Counted from the stretch's first letter, positions 8,052 through 16,668 are shown. The stretch is DNA of 33,958 nt from Mycobacterium shimoidei (GCA_002101905.1 LQPU01000038.1:1-33958), one strand, 5' to 3'. Program-made: numbers and translations. The notes: generated by a model not told the origin, from the letters alone.

Positions 8052-8330
8052 TCAGTGCTCGTGGTCGTGCTGACCGACGGCCGGGGGCGGCGCCTCTTCG
8101 CCGATGCGTTCGCGGGCTTCGGCCACCACATCGGCGAACTTCAGCCTGGCCGACTCGGCTGCCTGCTCGGCGCGCCGGGTTCCGCGCAGGCTCCACTCCG
8201 TCGCGGTGACTGCGGCCTCGTGCACCGGTGCTGATCGCACGGCCTTACGCAGCGCCTCGTAGGCGCTGACGCCGACCAGACCGGTGATCACAGTCCCGGC
8301 TGCTTTTCCGAGTAGCCCATGCACCAACAT
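8052..8330 (-). CDS. pacL1: PacL1-like metallochaperone, DUF1490 family
   Basis: This 92-residue protein is the equivalent of Rv3269. It has an N-terminal hydrophobic segment (LLGKAAGTVITGLVGVSAYEAL), a charged helix (TRRAEQAAESARLKFADVVAEARERIGEE) and a short acidic/His tail ending HDHEH that can bind metal. PacL proteins sit in the membrane beside P-type ATPases, stabilise them and hand over Zn2+; Rv3269 partners CtpC. ATG 8330 is preferred over GTG 8336 because the AGGAGG ribosome binding site is then about 8 bases upstream instead of touching the start codon. It is the first gene of a two-gene operon with ctpC. Confidence 0.94.
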   Translation of the reverse strand: MLVHGLLGKAAGTVITGLVGVSAYEALRKAVRSAPVHEAAVTATEWSLRGTRRAEQAAESARLKFADVVAEARERIGEEAPPPAVGQHDHEH

Positions 8331-8372
8331 CGCCACGCTCCTCCTCTCAAGGGCTGTCGCACCGACGTTAAC

Positions 8373-8388
8373 ATAGAAATATTGCTAT
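8373..8388. promoter_or_regulatory. Candidate metal-responsive operator before pacL1-ctpC
   Basis: An AT-rich 16-bp inverted repeat, ATAG-n-AATATT-n-CTAT, is palindromic except for one base pair. It lies 43 bp upstream of the pacL1 start in an otherwise GC-rich sequence. AT-rich dyads in this position are typical of ArsR/SmtB-type metal sensor operators, but the regulator is not identifiable from the window. Confidence 0.5.
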
Positions 8389-8409
8389 ACCAACATGTAT
8401 TTACCGGGC

Positions 8410-9123
8410 CTATAGGTCGAGGACCCGGGTGACTTTCTCGGTTTCGATCCGTCTCGGCAGTGCCGCGGGATCGGCATTGGCCACTTGCACCAGCGAGGCG
8501 CCGGTCGACAGCACCGCCAGTAGGCCGTCGACCAACTCGGCGGGCTGATTCCACGACGCGGTCGACAGAATCCGGTCACTGGGCGTCAAACCCCTTGCCG
8601 CAGCTGAGTTTTGGCAGTCTGCCAGCACCTCGTCGACGGATCGGCCGGCCAGCGCCGGACCGGGGTGGCGTTCCCCGGCGATCTGGTCGCCGTGCACCCG
8701 CACCGCAGTCGCGTAATCGGTGACGCCGACCGGCAGATCCGGTACCGGACTGCCGAACGGATCCAGCGACAGCGCCGCCACTTCGCCGTCCGTCGCAGCG
8801 AAGGCCTCCTGCAGACGTGCCGCCGTGCAGAACGCGACGTCGGCTTGCGTACCGTCGAGCAGCGCCTCGGCGCCGATCCACCACACTCCGAACAGCACCG
8901 CCGCCGTCTGCCAGTGCGCGGGTAGCAATATCGCCACCCGGCTGGCGGGACCGGCGCCCAGCTCGTCGCGCAACAAGTTGCCGGTTTTGGCAGCCCAGTT
9001 TGCCAATGTGACCGCGGAAAGCTCGATGCGCTCGCCGGTGGCGTCGTCGTAGTAGGTGATGCGCGGGCCGACCGGATCGGTGCGCAGCATCGGCTCGAGG
9101 ATCGCGTCTGAAAGCGTGGTCAC
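8410..9123 (-). CDS. TIGR03089-type AMP-binding-like protein (Rv3268 equivalent)
   Basis: This 237-residue protein resembles the N-terminal part of acyl-CoA synthetases (DAILEPMLRTDPVGPRITYY, then ELSAVTLANWAAKTGNLL and RVAILLPAHWQTAAVLFGVW). It is far too short to hold the adenylate-forming active site and lacks the P-loop and C-terminal lid. The family is conserved in actinobacteria next to the LCP ligase gene. No catalytic function can be assigned. It is 45 bp downstream of lcp1 on the same strand and probably cotranscribed with it, which suggests a link to cell-envelope assembly. Confidence 0.9.
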   Translation of the reverse strand: MTTLSDAILEPMLRTDPVGPRITYYDDATGERIELSAVTLANWAAKTGNLLRDELGAGPASRVAILLPAHWQTAAVLFGVWWIGAEALLDGTQADVAFCTAARLQEAFAATDGEVAALSLDPFGSPVPDLPVGVTDYATAVRVHGDQIAGERHPGPALAGRSVDEVLADCQNSAAARGLTPSDRILSTASWNQPAELVDGLLAVLSTGASLVQVANADPAALPRRIETEKVTRVLDL

Positions 9124-9168
9124 CTTAGGCCGCAGTTTCGATTAGCCAACTGTGCAATCGTCGTGACA

Positions 9169-10641
9169 CTAGTTGACGCACTCCGGATGATCGGAGCCGG
9201 CCGTCAAGATCGGTGACGGGGGAGGGGCTTCGGGGTTCGACGCGTTCGACGAGTCGGAGTTCGACGCCGCCAGGGTGGTTGCGTCACCGCCCAGCCCGGA
9301 GCCCGGACCCGTGTAGTCGTTGGCCAGCACCACTCGCACCGTCCCGGCCGGCACCGAACCATCGGCGACTACGGGCAGTCCGCCGAGATCCTTGGCGACC
9401 GACTGCGCACCCAGGTCGTCGGCCGTGGCGGCGCGCACCTGGCTCTCCGATACGTGAGCAGCTTCGTTGTTGGCGACGGTCCCCGGGGTAAATCCCTTGG
9501 CGGTCAATACCTCTGACACCGCTGCCGCCAGCCCGTTGATGTCGGTGTCGTTCAACACGCTGACGGTGGTTTTGGCCCGTGAGTACGCGATCTCCTCGGT
9601 CTTGCCCTGCTCCTGATCCTGCAACAGACCTGCGACCCAATCGGCGACCTGATGCGGATCCACCCGCACCACGCTCTGCATGCCGTCGTCGCTCCAGCCC
9701 GATTCATCGAGCACCGGAATGGTCGCGAACGCGACATTACCGGCGGTCAGCTTCTGCAGCTGTTTCACGAAATCCATGATGTCCCAACCTGCGGACAGCA
9801 CGACTGAGCGCTGGATGGCGAGCTGCAGCCGGTCCATCGTCGCCGGGCTCGACAACGTCCTGCCGGAAATCACCTTGTGGGCCAGTGAGGCCATCACCAC
9901 CTGCTGACGCACCACCCGGTCGAGGTCGCCGCGGGGGAGGTCGTGGCGCTGGCGCACGAAGCTCAGCGCCTGCGGACCGTTGAGCTTCTGCCAGCCCGCT
10001 GAAAAGTCGGCGCCCGAAAGGGGTTCGTACACAGGCTCTTTGAGGCAGACATCGACCCCACCCAGGGCATCGGTGATCAGTGCGAAGCCCAGCAGCCCGA
10101 CCTCGGCGTAGTGATCGACGGTGACGCCGGTCAGATCGGCGACGGTTTTGATCAGCGCCTCGCGCCCGGCCTCGGTTCCGCGTGCCTCGGCTTGGGCGGG
10201 GTCGACGCCGGATTCAACCAGGCTGACGCGCTTCTCTTCCCTCACCTGGCCGTAGACCCCGTTGATCTTGGTCTTGCCCAACCCGGGCGCGGACACGTAG
10301 GTATCGCGCGGAATCGAGATCGCGGTCGCCGACTTTCCGTTCTCGGGCACGCGCACCAAGATGATGGTGTCGGTGTTGGTGGCCACCTCGTCGCCGGCGC
10401 GCAGGACGGCCAACTCCTCGGCGCTCAGCGGGTTGCCGTGGGCGTCGGTGCGACTGTCCATGCCGACCAGCAGGATGTCGATCGCGCCATCGTCGGCGCC
10501 GTTGCCCAGCGACGGAGCGAACATATGGAAGATCCCGTCCTCGAACGAGCGAACCTTGCTCCACGCCACTCCGGTACCAAGCACGATCGCCACGGCCATC
10601 ACGCTGGCGACCACACGAATCACACGATGCGCAGGCACCAC
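9169..10641 (-). CDS. lcp1: LytR-CpsA-Psr ligase Lcp1
   Basis: This 490-residue protein is equivalent to Rv3267 (Lcp1/CpsA), which attaches arabinogalactan to peptidoglycan using polyprenyl-phosphate-linked glycan. One N-terminal membrane anchor (VIRVVASVMAVAIVLGTGVAW) places the rest outside the cell. The LCP domain (about 50-260) shows DILLVGMDSRTD, the AISIPRDTYV motif and FVRQRHDLPRGDLDRV, which hold the conserved Arg/Asp residues that bind pyrophosphate lipid. A LytR_C domain follows (about 358-445, from TVSVLNDTDINGLA), then a low-complexity Ser/Asn/Pro tail. Translation starts at GTG 10641. The gene is divergent from rmlD, which makes the rhamnose of the same linker. Confidence 0.95.
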   Translation of the reverse strand: MVPAHRVIRVVASVMAVAIVLGTGVAWSKVRSFEDGIFHMFAPSLGNGADDGAIDILLVGMDSRTDAHGNPLSAEELAVLRAGDEVATNTDTIILVRVPENGKSATAISIPRDTYVSAPGLGKTKINGVYGQVREEKRVSLVESGVDPAQAEARGTEAGREALIKTVADLTGVTVDHYAEVGLLGFALITDALGGVDVCLKEPVYEPLSGADFSAGWQKLNGPQALSFVRQRHDLPRGDLDRVVRQQVVMASLAHKVISGRTLSSPATMDRLQLAIQRSVVLSAGWDIMDFVKQLQKLTAGNVAFATIPVLDESGWSDDGMQSVVRVDPHQVADWVAGLLQDQEQGKTEEIAYSRAKTTVSVLNDTDINGLAAAVSEVLTAKGFTPGTVANNEAAHVSESQVRAATADDLGAQSVAKDLGGLPVVADGSVPAGTVRVVLANDYTGPGSGLGGDATTLAASNSDSSNASNPEAPPPSPILTAGSDHPECVN

Positions 10642-10767
10642 AACAGACTACTTGCGTCACAGCAGTATCAGGGGAACCCCGGCGTCGGCGTGCCAGACTC
10701 GTGACCGCCGGGCGACGATGCAGACCACAGGGGAGGTACCCGCGGCCGGGCGAGAGGAGCGAGGCTT
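10642..10767. promoter_or_regulatory. Divergent promoter region lcp1 / rmlD
   Basis: These 126 bp separate two outward-facing cell-wall genes and must hold both promoters. A GAGAGGAG ribosome binding site (10752-10759) serves the TTG start of rmlD. No convincing -35/-10 pair or operator was recognised. Confidence 0.6.
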
Positions 10768-11616
10768 TTGACGAAGCGGATCGTCATCACCGGCGCGGGC
10801 GGTCAAGTAGGCGGCTGCTTGGCAGCCGAGGCGGTCCGGCAGGGGCGTGAGGTGCTGGCGTTGACGTCCTCGCAGTGGGACATCACCGACCCGGGCGCGG
10901 CCGAGCGCATCGTCGAGAACGGCGACGTCGTGGTCAACTGCGCGGCGTACACCGACGTCGACGCGGCCGAGACCGACCGGGAGGCCGCTTACGCCGTCAA
11001 CGCCGAAGGCCCGCGGCACATCGCGGCGGCGTGTGCGCGCGCCGGAGCACGGCTGGTCCACATTTCCACCGATTTCGTGTTCAGCGGTTCGGCGTCGCAG
11101 CCGTACGAGCCGGACGACGAAACCGGGCCGCTGACCGTCTACGGCCGCACCAAGCTGGCCGGTGAAGTGGCTGTGCTCACCACGCTCCCCGAAGCCACGG
11201 TGGTGCGGACCGCATGGGTCTACACCGGCAAAGACGGCAACGACTTCGTCGCCACCATGCGCAGGCTGGCCACCGCCGACGGCACCGCCGAAGTCGTCGA
11301 TGACCAGATCGGCTCCCCGACCTACGTGCGCGATCTGGTCACCGCGCTGTTGCAGGTGGTCGACGGTCGGGTGCACGCACCGGTGGTGCACGCGGTTAAC
11401 GCGGGCGCGGTCAGCCGGTTCGAGCAAGCCCGCGCGGTGTTCGCCGGCGTCGGCGCCGACCCGTCGCGGGTGCGGCGGCCGGTCAGCAGCGACGCCAGAC
11501 CGCGGCCGGCGCCGCGTCCGCGTTATTCCGCACTGGGCGGCAGGCTGTCGGCCGAGGCGGGACTGACACCGCTGCGGGCGTGGCGCGACGCGCTGGGCGA
11601 GGCATTGCGGGCATAG
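10768..11616 (+). CDS. rmlD: dTDP-4-dehydrorhamnose reductase RmlD
   Basis: This 282-residue short-chain reductase makes dTDP-L-rhamnose, the donor for the rhamnose in the arabinogalactan linker. Visible are the N-terminal Rossmann motif GAGGQVGG, NCAAYTDVDAAE, the STDFVFSG substrate region, the catalytic YGRTK (Tyr-x3-Lys), and the GSPTYVRDL motif typical of RmlD. The start is TTG at 10768, chosen because GAGAGGAG lies 8 bases upstream and the translation begins directly with the nucleotide-binding strand (TKRIVITGAGG). It is first in the rmlD-wbbL-manB cluster, equivalent to Rv3266c-Rv3264c. Confidence 0.96.
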   Translation: MTKRIVITGAGGQVGGCLAAEAVRQGREVLALTSSQWDITDPGAAERIVENGDVVVNCAAYTDVDAAETDREAAYAVNAEGPRHIAAACARAGARLVHISTDFVFSGSASQPYEPDDETGPLTVYGRTKLAGEVAVLTTLPEATVVRTAWVYTGKDGNDFVATMRRLATADGTAEVVDDQIGSPTYVRDLVTALLQVVDGRVHAPVVHAVNAGAVSRFEQARAVFAGVGADPSRVRRPVSSDARPRPAPRPRYSALGGRLSAEAGLTPLRAWRDALGEALRA

Positions 11617-11633
11617 GCCGTTACTCTCTACGC

Positions 11634-12491
11634 GTGAGCGACGTCTTGCCGGTGGTGACGGTGACCTATTCACCGGGCCCGCACCTGGACCGTTTTTTGG
11701 CCTCGCTGTCGCTGGCCACCGAGCGGCCGGTGAGCGTGTTGATGGCCGACAACGGCTCGACCGACGGCACCCCGCAGGAGGCGGTCGAACGGTACCCGAA
11801 CGTGCGATTGTTCGCGACGGGCGCCAACCTCGGCTACGGCACCGCGGTGAACCGTGCCATGGCGCATCTGGACGACCCCGACGAGTGGGTGATCGTGGCC
11901 AACCCGGACGTGCAGTGGGGGCCGGGCAGCATCGATGCGCTGCTCGAGGCGGCGGCCCGCTGGCCGCGGGCGGCGGCCTTGGGACCGCTGATCCGCGACC
12001 CGGACGGATCGGTGTACCCGTCAGCGCGCCTGCTGCCCAGCCTGATACGCGGCGGCATGCACGCCGTGCTCGGTCCGCTGTGGCGCAACAACCCCTGGTC
12101 GACGGCCTACCGCCAGGAGCACATGGAGCCCAGCGAACGACCGGTGGAGTGGTTGTCCGGGTCGTGCCTGCTGGTGCGGCGCGCGGCATTCGAGCAGGTC
12201 GGCGGGTTCGACGAGCGCTACTTCATGTACATGGAAGACGTCGATCTGGGTGACCGGCTCGGTAAAGCCGGCTGGCTGAACGTCTACGTGCCATCGGCCG
12301 AAGTCCTGCACCACAAAGGTCACGCCACCGGCCGCGAGTCCGCCCGCAACCTGATGGCGCACCACGAAAGCACGTACATCTTCCTGGCTGACCGGCATTC
12401 TGGATGGTGGCGCGCGCCGCTGCGCTGGGCATTCCGGGTCGGCTTGGCGATCCGCGCACGGTTGATGATGCGCGGTTCGAAAGGGCAGTGA
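11634..12491 (+). CDS. wbbL: Rhamnosyltransferase WbbL (decaprenyl-PP-GlcNAc linker)
   Basis: This 285-residue GT2-fold glycosyltransferase transfers rhamnose to decaprenyl-diphospho-GlcNAc, an essential step of the arabinogalactan linker. It shows VVTVTYSPGP, MADNGSTDGT, the donor-site IVANPDVQ (in the position of the metal-binding DxD), LSGSCLLVRR, and FDERYFMYMEDVDLGDRL, the acceptor/catalytic ED region. It matches Rv3265c through SGWWRAPLRW near the end, then has a shorter basic tail. GTG 11634 was chosen because it lies 17 bp after the rmlD stop and matches the family N-terminus. The stop shares one base with the manB start (TGATG). Confidence 0.95.
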   Translation: MSDVLPVVTVTYSPGPHLDRFLASLSLATERPVSVLMADNGSTDGTPQEAVERYPNVRLFATGANLGYGTAVNRAMAHLDDPDEWVIVANPDVQWGPGSIDALLEAAARWPRAAALGPLIRDPDGSVYPSARLLPSLIRGGMHAVLGPLWRNNPWSTAYRQEHMEPSERPVEWLSGSCLLVRRAAFEQVGGFDERYFMYMEDVDLGDRLGKAGWLNVYVPSAEVLHHKGHATGRESARNLMAHHESTYIFLADRHSGWWRAPLRWAFRVGLAIRARLMMRGSKGQ

Positions 12492-13564
12492 TGACAGACT
12501 CACAGGTGGACGCGGTCGTCCTGGTCGGCGGCAAAGGCACCCGGTTGCGGCCACTGACGTTGTCGGCGCCCAAGCCGATGCTGCCCACCGCCGGGCTGCC
12601 GTTCGTCACCCATCTGTTGTCGCGGATCGCTGCGGCCGGTATCGAGCACGTCATCATGTGTACGTCGTATCAATCACGAGTCTTTGAAGCCGAATTCGGC
12701 GACGGCTCCAAGCTCGGGTTGCAGATCGAGTACGTCACCGAAGAACACCCACTGGGTACCGGCGGTGGAATCGCCAACGTCTCAAGCCGTTTGCGGTACG
12801 ACACCGCGATGGTGTTCAACGGCGACGTGTTGTCCGGTGTTGATCTGGGGCAATTGCTCGGCTATCACCGCGAACAGCAGGCCGACCTCACCCTGCACCT
12901 GGTACGGGTCGGTGACCCACGCGCATTCGGCTGCGTGCCGACCGAAAACGGCAGGGTCACGGCATTTTTGGAGAAGACACAGGATCCGCCGACTGACCAG
13001 ATCAATGCCGGATGCTACGTGTTCTCGCGTGAGATCATCGACCGGATACCGCGAGGCCGCGAGGTGTCGGTGGAACGGGAGGTGTTTCCGGCCCTGCTGT
13101 CCGACGGCGTAAAGGTATGCGGCTACGTCGATTCCAGCTACTGGCGAGACATGGGAACGCCGGAGGATTTCGTGCGCGGATCGGCGGATCTGGTGCGCGG
13201 CATCGCCCCGTCGCCGGCACTGGGCGGCCACCGCGGCGAGCAGCTGGTGCACGACGGTGCGGCGGTGTCGCCGGGCGCGGTGCTCATCGGCGGGACGGTT
13301 GTCGGGCGGGGCGCCGAAATCGGCCCCGGCGCCAGGCTCGACGGCGCCGTCATTTTCGACGGGGTGCGCGTCGAGGCCGGCAGCGTCATCGAACGTTCGA
13401 TCATCGGCTTTGGCGCGCGCGTCGGCCCGCGGGCGTTGATCCGCGACGGGGTCATCGGCGACGGCGCCGACATCGGCGCACGTTGCGAGCTGCTGCGCGG
13501 CGCGCGGGTGTGGCCCGGGGTGGCGATTCCCGACGGTGGGATCCGCTACTCGTCCGACGTCTGA
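12491..13564 (+). CDS. manB: Mannose-1-phosphate guanylyltransferase ManB
   Basis: This 357-residue nucleotidyltransferase is equivalent to Rv3264c and produces GDP-mannose for lipomannan, PIMs and glycoproteins. The N-terminal domain has the pyrophosphorylase signature GGKGTRLRPLT with KPMLP, then EHPLGTGGG, the metal-site VFNGDV, and FLEKTQ. From about residue 255 a left-handed beta-helix domain of hexapeptide repeats follows (VSPGAVLIGGTVVGRGAEIG, continuing to GADIGARC). The start overlaps the wbbL stop by one base. It converges on the Nudix gene with only 22 bp between stops. It could in principle use other sugar-1-phosphates; the mannose assignment follows the mycobacterial orthologue. 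Confidence 0.94.
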   Translation: MTDSQVDAVVLVGGKGTRLRPLTLSAPKPMLPTAGLPFVTHLLSRIAAAGIEHVIMCTSYQSRVFEAEFGDGSKLGLQIEYVTEEHPLGTGGGIANVSSRLRYDTAMVFNGDVLSGVDLGQLLGYHREQQADLTLHLVRVGDPRAFGCVPTENGRVTAFLEKTQDPPTDQINAGCYVFSREIIDRIPRGREVSVEREVFPALLSDGVKVCGYVDSSYWRDMGTPEDFVRGSADLVRGIAPSPALGGHRGEQLVHDGAAVSPGAVLIGGTVVGRGAEIGPGARLDGAVIFDGVRVEAGSVIERSIIGFGARVGPRALIRDGVIGDGADIGARCELLRGARVWPGVAIPDGGIRYSSDV

Positions 13565-13586
13565 ACCTGCTGGGTTACGCGCGTCA

Positions 13587-14126
13587 TCAGCCCAGACTCG
13601 ACGCCCTGCCGACCAGGTAGGCCAGCGCCGCGTCGGCGCCGTCGGGCAGGTCGTCGACCGGCCACCATTGCAGGTCCACCGACTCGTCGCTGACCGTGAT
13701 CTGTGCATCCGCCGGAGCGTGCGCGACGAACTGCAGGTCGAGGTGGCGGGTCGGCACACCCAGCGAGCAGGTGACCGGATGCACGTGCACGGCAGCCAGT
13801 TCGGGTGTCAGTCGCAGCCCGGCCACGCCGGATTCCTCGGTGGCCTCGCGCAGCGCCGCGGCGACGATGTCGTCGTCGTCGTCCTCGCAGTGCCCGCCCA
13901 GCTGGACCCAGCGGCCCAGCCGCGGATGCAACGTGAGCAGCGCCCGCGCCCCGGAATCGTCGAGCACCAACACCGAGGCGGTCACATGTCCGGCCACACA
14001 CTCGCGGCGGCAGGCGTCGTCACGCGCATGCAGGAAGGCCAACACCGAGTGTCGCAGCGAGTCTTGGTTCGGATCTGGCGCCTGCCAGCTCGACAGCAGC
14101 GTTATCGCCGAATCCCGAACGCTCAC
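13587..14126 (-). CDS. Nudix hydrolase coupled to fbiB
   Basis: This 179-residue Nudix-fold protein has the core box GGHCEDDDDD-IVAAALREATEESGV. The REATEESG part fits the consensus REUxEExGU, but the leading acidic stretch has Asp in place of the usual Glu and one extra residue, so the box is close to but not exactly canonical. Downstream are the beta strands typical of the fold (HLDLQFVAHAP, LQWWPVDDLPD). The substrate cannot be read from the sequence; NADH, (d)NTPs or a cofactor precursor are possible. GTG 14126 overlaps the fbiB stop (GTGA, 14123-14126), so it is translated with the F420 genes. As I recall, M. tuberculosis has an unrelated methyltransferase-like gene (Rv3263) in this position. 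Confidence 0.92.
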   Translation of the reverse strand: MSVRDSAITLLSSWQAPDPNQDSLRHSVLAFLHARDDACRRECVAGHVTASVLVLDDSGARALLTLHPRLGRWVQLGGHCEDDDDDIVAAALREATEESGVAGLRLTPELAAVHVHPVTCSLGVPTRHLDLQFVAHAPADAQITVSDESVDLQWWPVDDLPDGADAALAYLVGRASSLG

Positions 14127-15466
14127 TTGCGCACCAGCAGATTTGCGACGGGCACCGGCTCGCGCGGCTGGTCCGTCGGCTCCAAAGGATAGCCAATGGC
14201 GATGGCGCCCAACGGTTCCCAGTCGTCGGGGAGTCCCAGCTCGTCGCGCACCAGGTCCGGGGCGAATATCGTCGAACCGATCCAGCAGCTGCCCACGCCG
14301 CGGACCGCCAGCGCGACCAGCAGTGCCTGCACGGCGGCGCCCACCGCGACGGTGAACATGGTGTGCTCGGCGTCGGTGCGCGCGGCGTCGGGATAGTCGT
14401 GCGCACCGTCGGGCACCAGCATCGGGATCACCACTTCGGGCGCGTCGTAGAGGATCTGACCGCGGCTCACCCGCCGTTCGATGGCGTCGGCGGGCTTGCC
14501 GTCGCCGGCCAAGTCGGTGCGCCACTTGTCGCGCATGCGGTCCAGCAGCCGCATGCGTATCTCGGGGGTCTGCAACCACACGAACCGCACCGGCCGAGTG
14601 TGGTGCGGGGCCGGCGCGGTGAGTGCTTCGCCGACGGCCGCCTCGATCAGCTGCGCCGGCACCGGTTGGTCGGCGAACTGACGTATCGAGCGGCGCAACA
14701 GCTGGGCTTGCCGGCGGCCGAGGTCCAGCGCTTCGGCGGTCCCGAGCCAGAACAGGTCGTCGGTTCCGGAGCGCACCAGTCGCCGGGCCGTCGAGCCGTC
14801 GTCGGATACCGCAACGCCACGGACGACGGCGACCGGGATGTCGGTCAGCTTGCCCTTGACCAAATCGGCGGCCGCTGCGATCTCGTCGGCGACGGCGACC
14901 TCGGTGACGATCAGTTCGTTGCCGTGCGCGTCGACTGCACCGGCGTAGTTGTGCAGCACCGCCAGCCCGGCCGCTCCGACGGCGGCGTCGGTCTGGCCAT
15001 TGCGCCATGCCCGGCCCATCGTGTCGGTGATCACCACTGCGACGGTCACGCCAAGGCGGCTGCGCAGATCGTCCCGCAGCGCCGCGGCGCTGGCGTCGGG
15101 ATCGACCGGAAGCAAAGCGAGTTCGGCTGCGTCGACGTTCGATCCGTCGACCCCGGCGGCCGCCTGCACCAAGCCCAGCCGGTTCTCGGTGATCAATGTG
15201 CGGCCCTTGCGGGCCAGTACCCGCACCGACTCGACATCGACGAGTTTGCGCCGCAGCGTATCTCGCGCCTCAGCGTCGTCGGGCGCCGGAACCAGCCGGC
15301 CCTCACATTTGGACACCACCTTGCTGGTGACCACCACTACGTCATCGTCACGCAGCCACGGCGCAGCCTCGGCGATGGCGGCGCCCAAGTCGTCACCGGG
15401 ACGGAATTCGGGAAGCCCGGTGACAGGCAGGATTTCGATTCCCGACGCCGCGCCGTGTTCGGTCAT
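14123..15466 (-). CDS. fbiB: Coenzyme F420 biosynthesis bifunctional protein FbiB
   Basis: At 447 residues this matches full-length mycobacterial FbiB. The N-terminal half (to about 245) is the CofE-type F420:gamma-glutamyl ligase, which adds glutamates to F420-0: LPVTGLPEFRPGDDL, VVVTSKVVSKCEGR, VVITDTMGRAWRNGQTD and the DAHGNELIVTEVAVADEIA metal/GTP region. The C-terminal half (about 250-447) is a nitroreductase-fold FMN domain (RRSIRQFADQPVP, then GSCWIGSTIFAPD) that reduces dehydro-F420-0. The ATG overlaps the fbiA stop (ATGA, 15463-15466), and the stop overlaps the Nudix start. Confidence 0.97.
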   Translation of the reverse strand: MTEHGAASGIEILPVTGLPEFRPGDDLGAAIAEAAPWLRDDDVVVVTSKVVSKCEGRLVPAPDDAEARDTLRRKLVDVESVRVLARKGRTLITENRLGLVQAAAGVDGSNVDAAELALLPVDPDASAAALRDDLRSRLGVTVAVVITDTMGRAWRNGQTDAAVGAAGLAVLHNYAGAVDAHGNELIVTEVAVADEIAAAADLVKGKLTDIPVAVVRGVAVSDDGSTARRLVRSGTDDLFWLGTAEALDLGRRQAQLLRRSIRQFADQPVPAQLIEAAVGEALTAPAPHHTRPVRFVWLQTPEIRMRLLDRMRDKWRTDLAGDGKPADAIERRVSRGQILYDAPEVVIPMLVPDGAHDYPDAARTDAEHTMFTVAVGAAVQALLVALAVRGVGSCWIGSTIFAPDLVRDELGLPDDWEPLGAIAIGYPLEPTDQPREPVPVANLLVRK

Positions 15467-16449
15467 GCTGCGACGCCCGCGAGCTCCAGTCCGGTGCTCA
15501 CCATCTTGGCGGTCGCGCTCGGATCGGTCATCAGCAGCGGGATCGACCGCACGGTGACACCGTCGATGTCGGCATGGTCGCCGTCATGGATCAGCCAGCC
15601 GTCCAAGATGCCGTTGCCCGAGCGTGCGCCGTAATGCCGGCCGACCGCTTCGGCGGTGGACTCCACGCCGATTACGGTCAGACATTCGTGGGCCATGCCG
15701 CGCAGGGGTTTTCCGTCGATGATCGGAGAGTAGCCAACGACTGGAGCGCTGGTCGAGCGCAGCGCCCCGCGAATACCCGGGATAGCCAGGATGGCACCGA
15801 TGCTCACCACCGGATTCGACGGCGCCAACAAGATGATGTCGGCGTCAGCGATCGCATCGAGCACTTCGGTTGCGGCGTGGGCCTTTTCGGCGCCGATAAA
15901 GGCGAAGCTGTGTGTTGGGACCTCGGCGCGATAGCGTACCCACCACTCTTGGAAGTGAATCGCGCGCTGGTTGCTGTCGGTGGGATCGGTGATGACGACA
16001 TGCGTTTCGCAGCGATCGTCGCTGACCGGCAGCAGCGTTGCCCCGGGCTGCCAGCGGTCGCACAGTGCAGCGGTGACCTGCGACAGTGGATAGCCGGCCC
16101 GCAACATTTGTGTGCGCACCAGATGGGTGGCCAGATCGCGGTCGCCGAGGCCGAACCAATCCGGCTGCACACCGTAGCGGTTAAGTTCCTCCTTGGCATG
16201 CCAGGTTTCGTCGCGATGGCCCCACCCGCGCTCGGGGTCCACGCCGCCCCCCAAGGTGTACATGCAGGTGTCCAGGTCGGGGCAGATGCGCAAGCCGTGC
16301 ATCCAGGCGTCGTCACCGATGTTGACCACCGCGGTCAGCTCGTGGTCGGACGCTTGCCCGGAGCCGAACTGGCCCAAGCCGAGTAGCTGTTGTACGCCAA
16401 GCAAGAACCGGGCGCCTCCGACACCGCCGACCAAGACCGTGACCTTCAC
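15463..16449 (-). CDS. fbiA: 2-phospho-L-lactate transferase-type F420 enzyme FbiA
   Basis: This 328-residue CofD-family enzyme joins the phosphoenolpyruvyl/lactyl moiety to the deazaflavin Fo, making (dehydro)F420-0. Motifs include KVTVLVGGVGGARFLLGVQ at the N-terminus, VVNIGDDAWMHGL, the LGDRDLATHLVRTQML loop and the LLAPSNPVVSIGAIL GTP-binding segment near 190-205. GTG 16449 was chosen because mycobacterial FbiA starts at this strand; an upstream in-frame extension of 33 codons is non-conserved. It heads the fbiA-fbiB-Nudix operon and diverges from whiB2. Confidence 0.96.
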   Translation of the reverse strand: MKVTVLVGGVGGARFLLGVQQLLGLGQFGSGQASDHELTAVVNIGDDAWMHGLRICPDLDTCMYTLGGGVDPERGWGHRDETWHAKEELNRYGVQPDWFGLGDRDLATHLVRTQMLRAGYPLSQVTAALCDRWQPGATLLPVSDDRCETHVVITDPTDSNQRAIHFQEWWVRYRAEVPTHSFAFIGAEKAHAATEVLDAIADADIILLAPSNPVVSIGAILAIPGIRGALRSTSAPVVGYSPIIDGKPLRGMAHECLTVIGVESTAEAVGRHYGARSGNGILDGWLIHDGDHADIDGVTVRSIPLLMTDPSATAKMVSTGLELAGVAA

Positions 16450-16587
16450 ATCGGACGACAGTACGCGCCCGGTGACGGTGCCGTTTCGGGGCGAGCCGGG
16501 CAATTGGAGCGCGACACGCCGAGGGCTAAACGGGCGCAGTGCGGTCAAAAATCGGTCACGGGATGGTATGGAATTCTCGCGAATTGC

Positions 16588-16618
16588 TTGACCAGGACTG
16601 ACAACACGTGTGTAATCT
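16588..16618 (+). promoter_or_regulatory. Possible whiB2 promoter
   Basis: TTGACC (16588) and TAATCT (16613) are separated by 19 bp and face whiB2, with an implied leader of about 130 bases. The spacing is slightly long, so this is tentative. Confidence 0.4.
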
Positions 16619-16668
16619 CATCAGTGTCATTTCCCGGTTAGCCGGCCGGATTCGGTGTCGCAGACCGT

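Noticed and set aside
10657..12189. A 510-codon minus-strand frame opposite rmlD and wbbL
   Set aside because: Two well-supported conserved genes occupy the plus strand. The antisense translation is low-complexity Pro/Arg/Gly, as expected from GC-rich codon bias.
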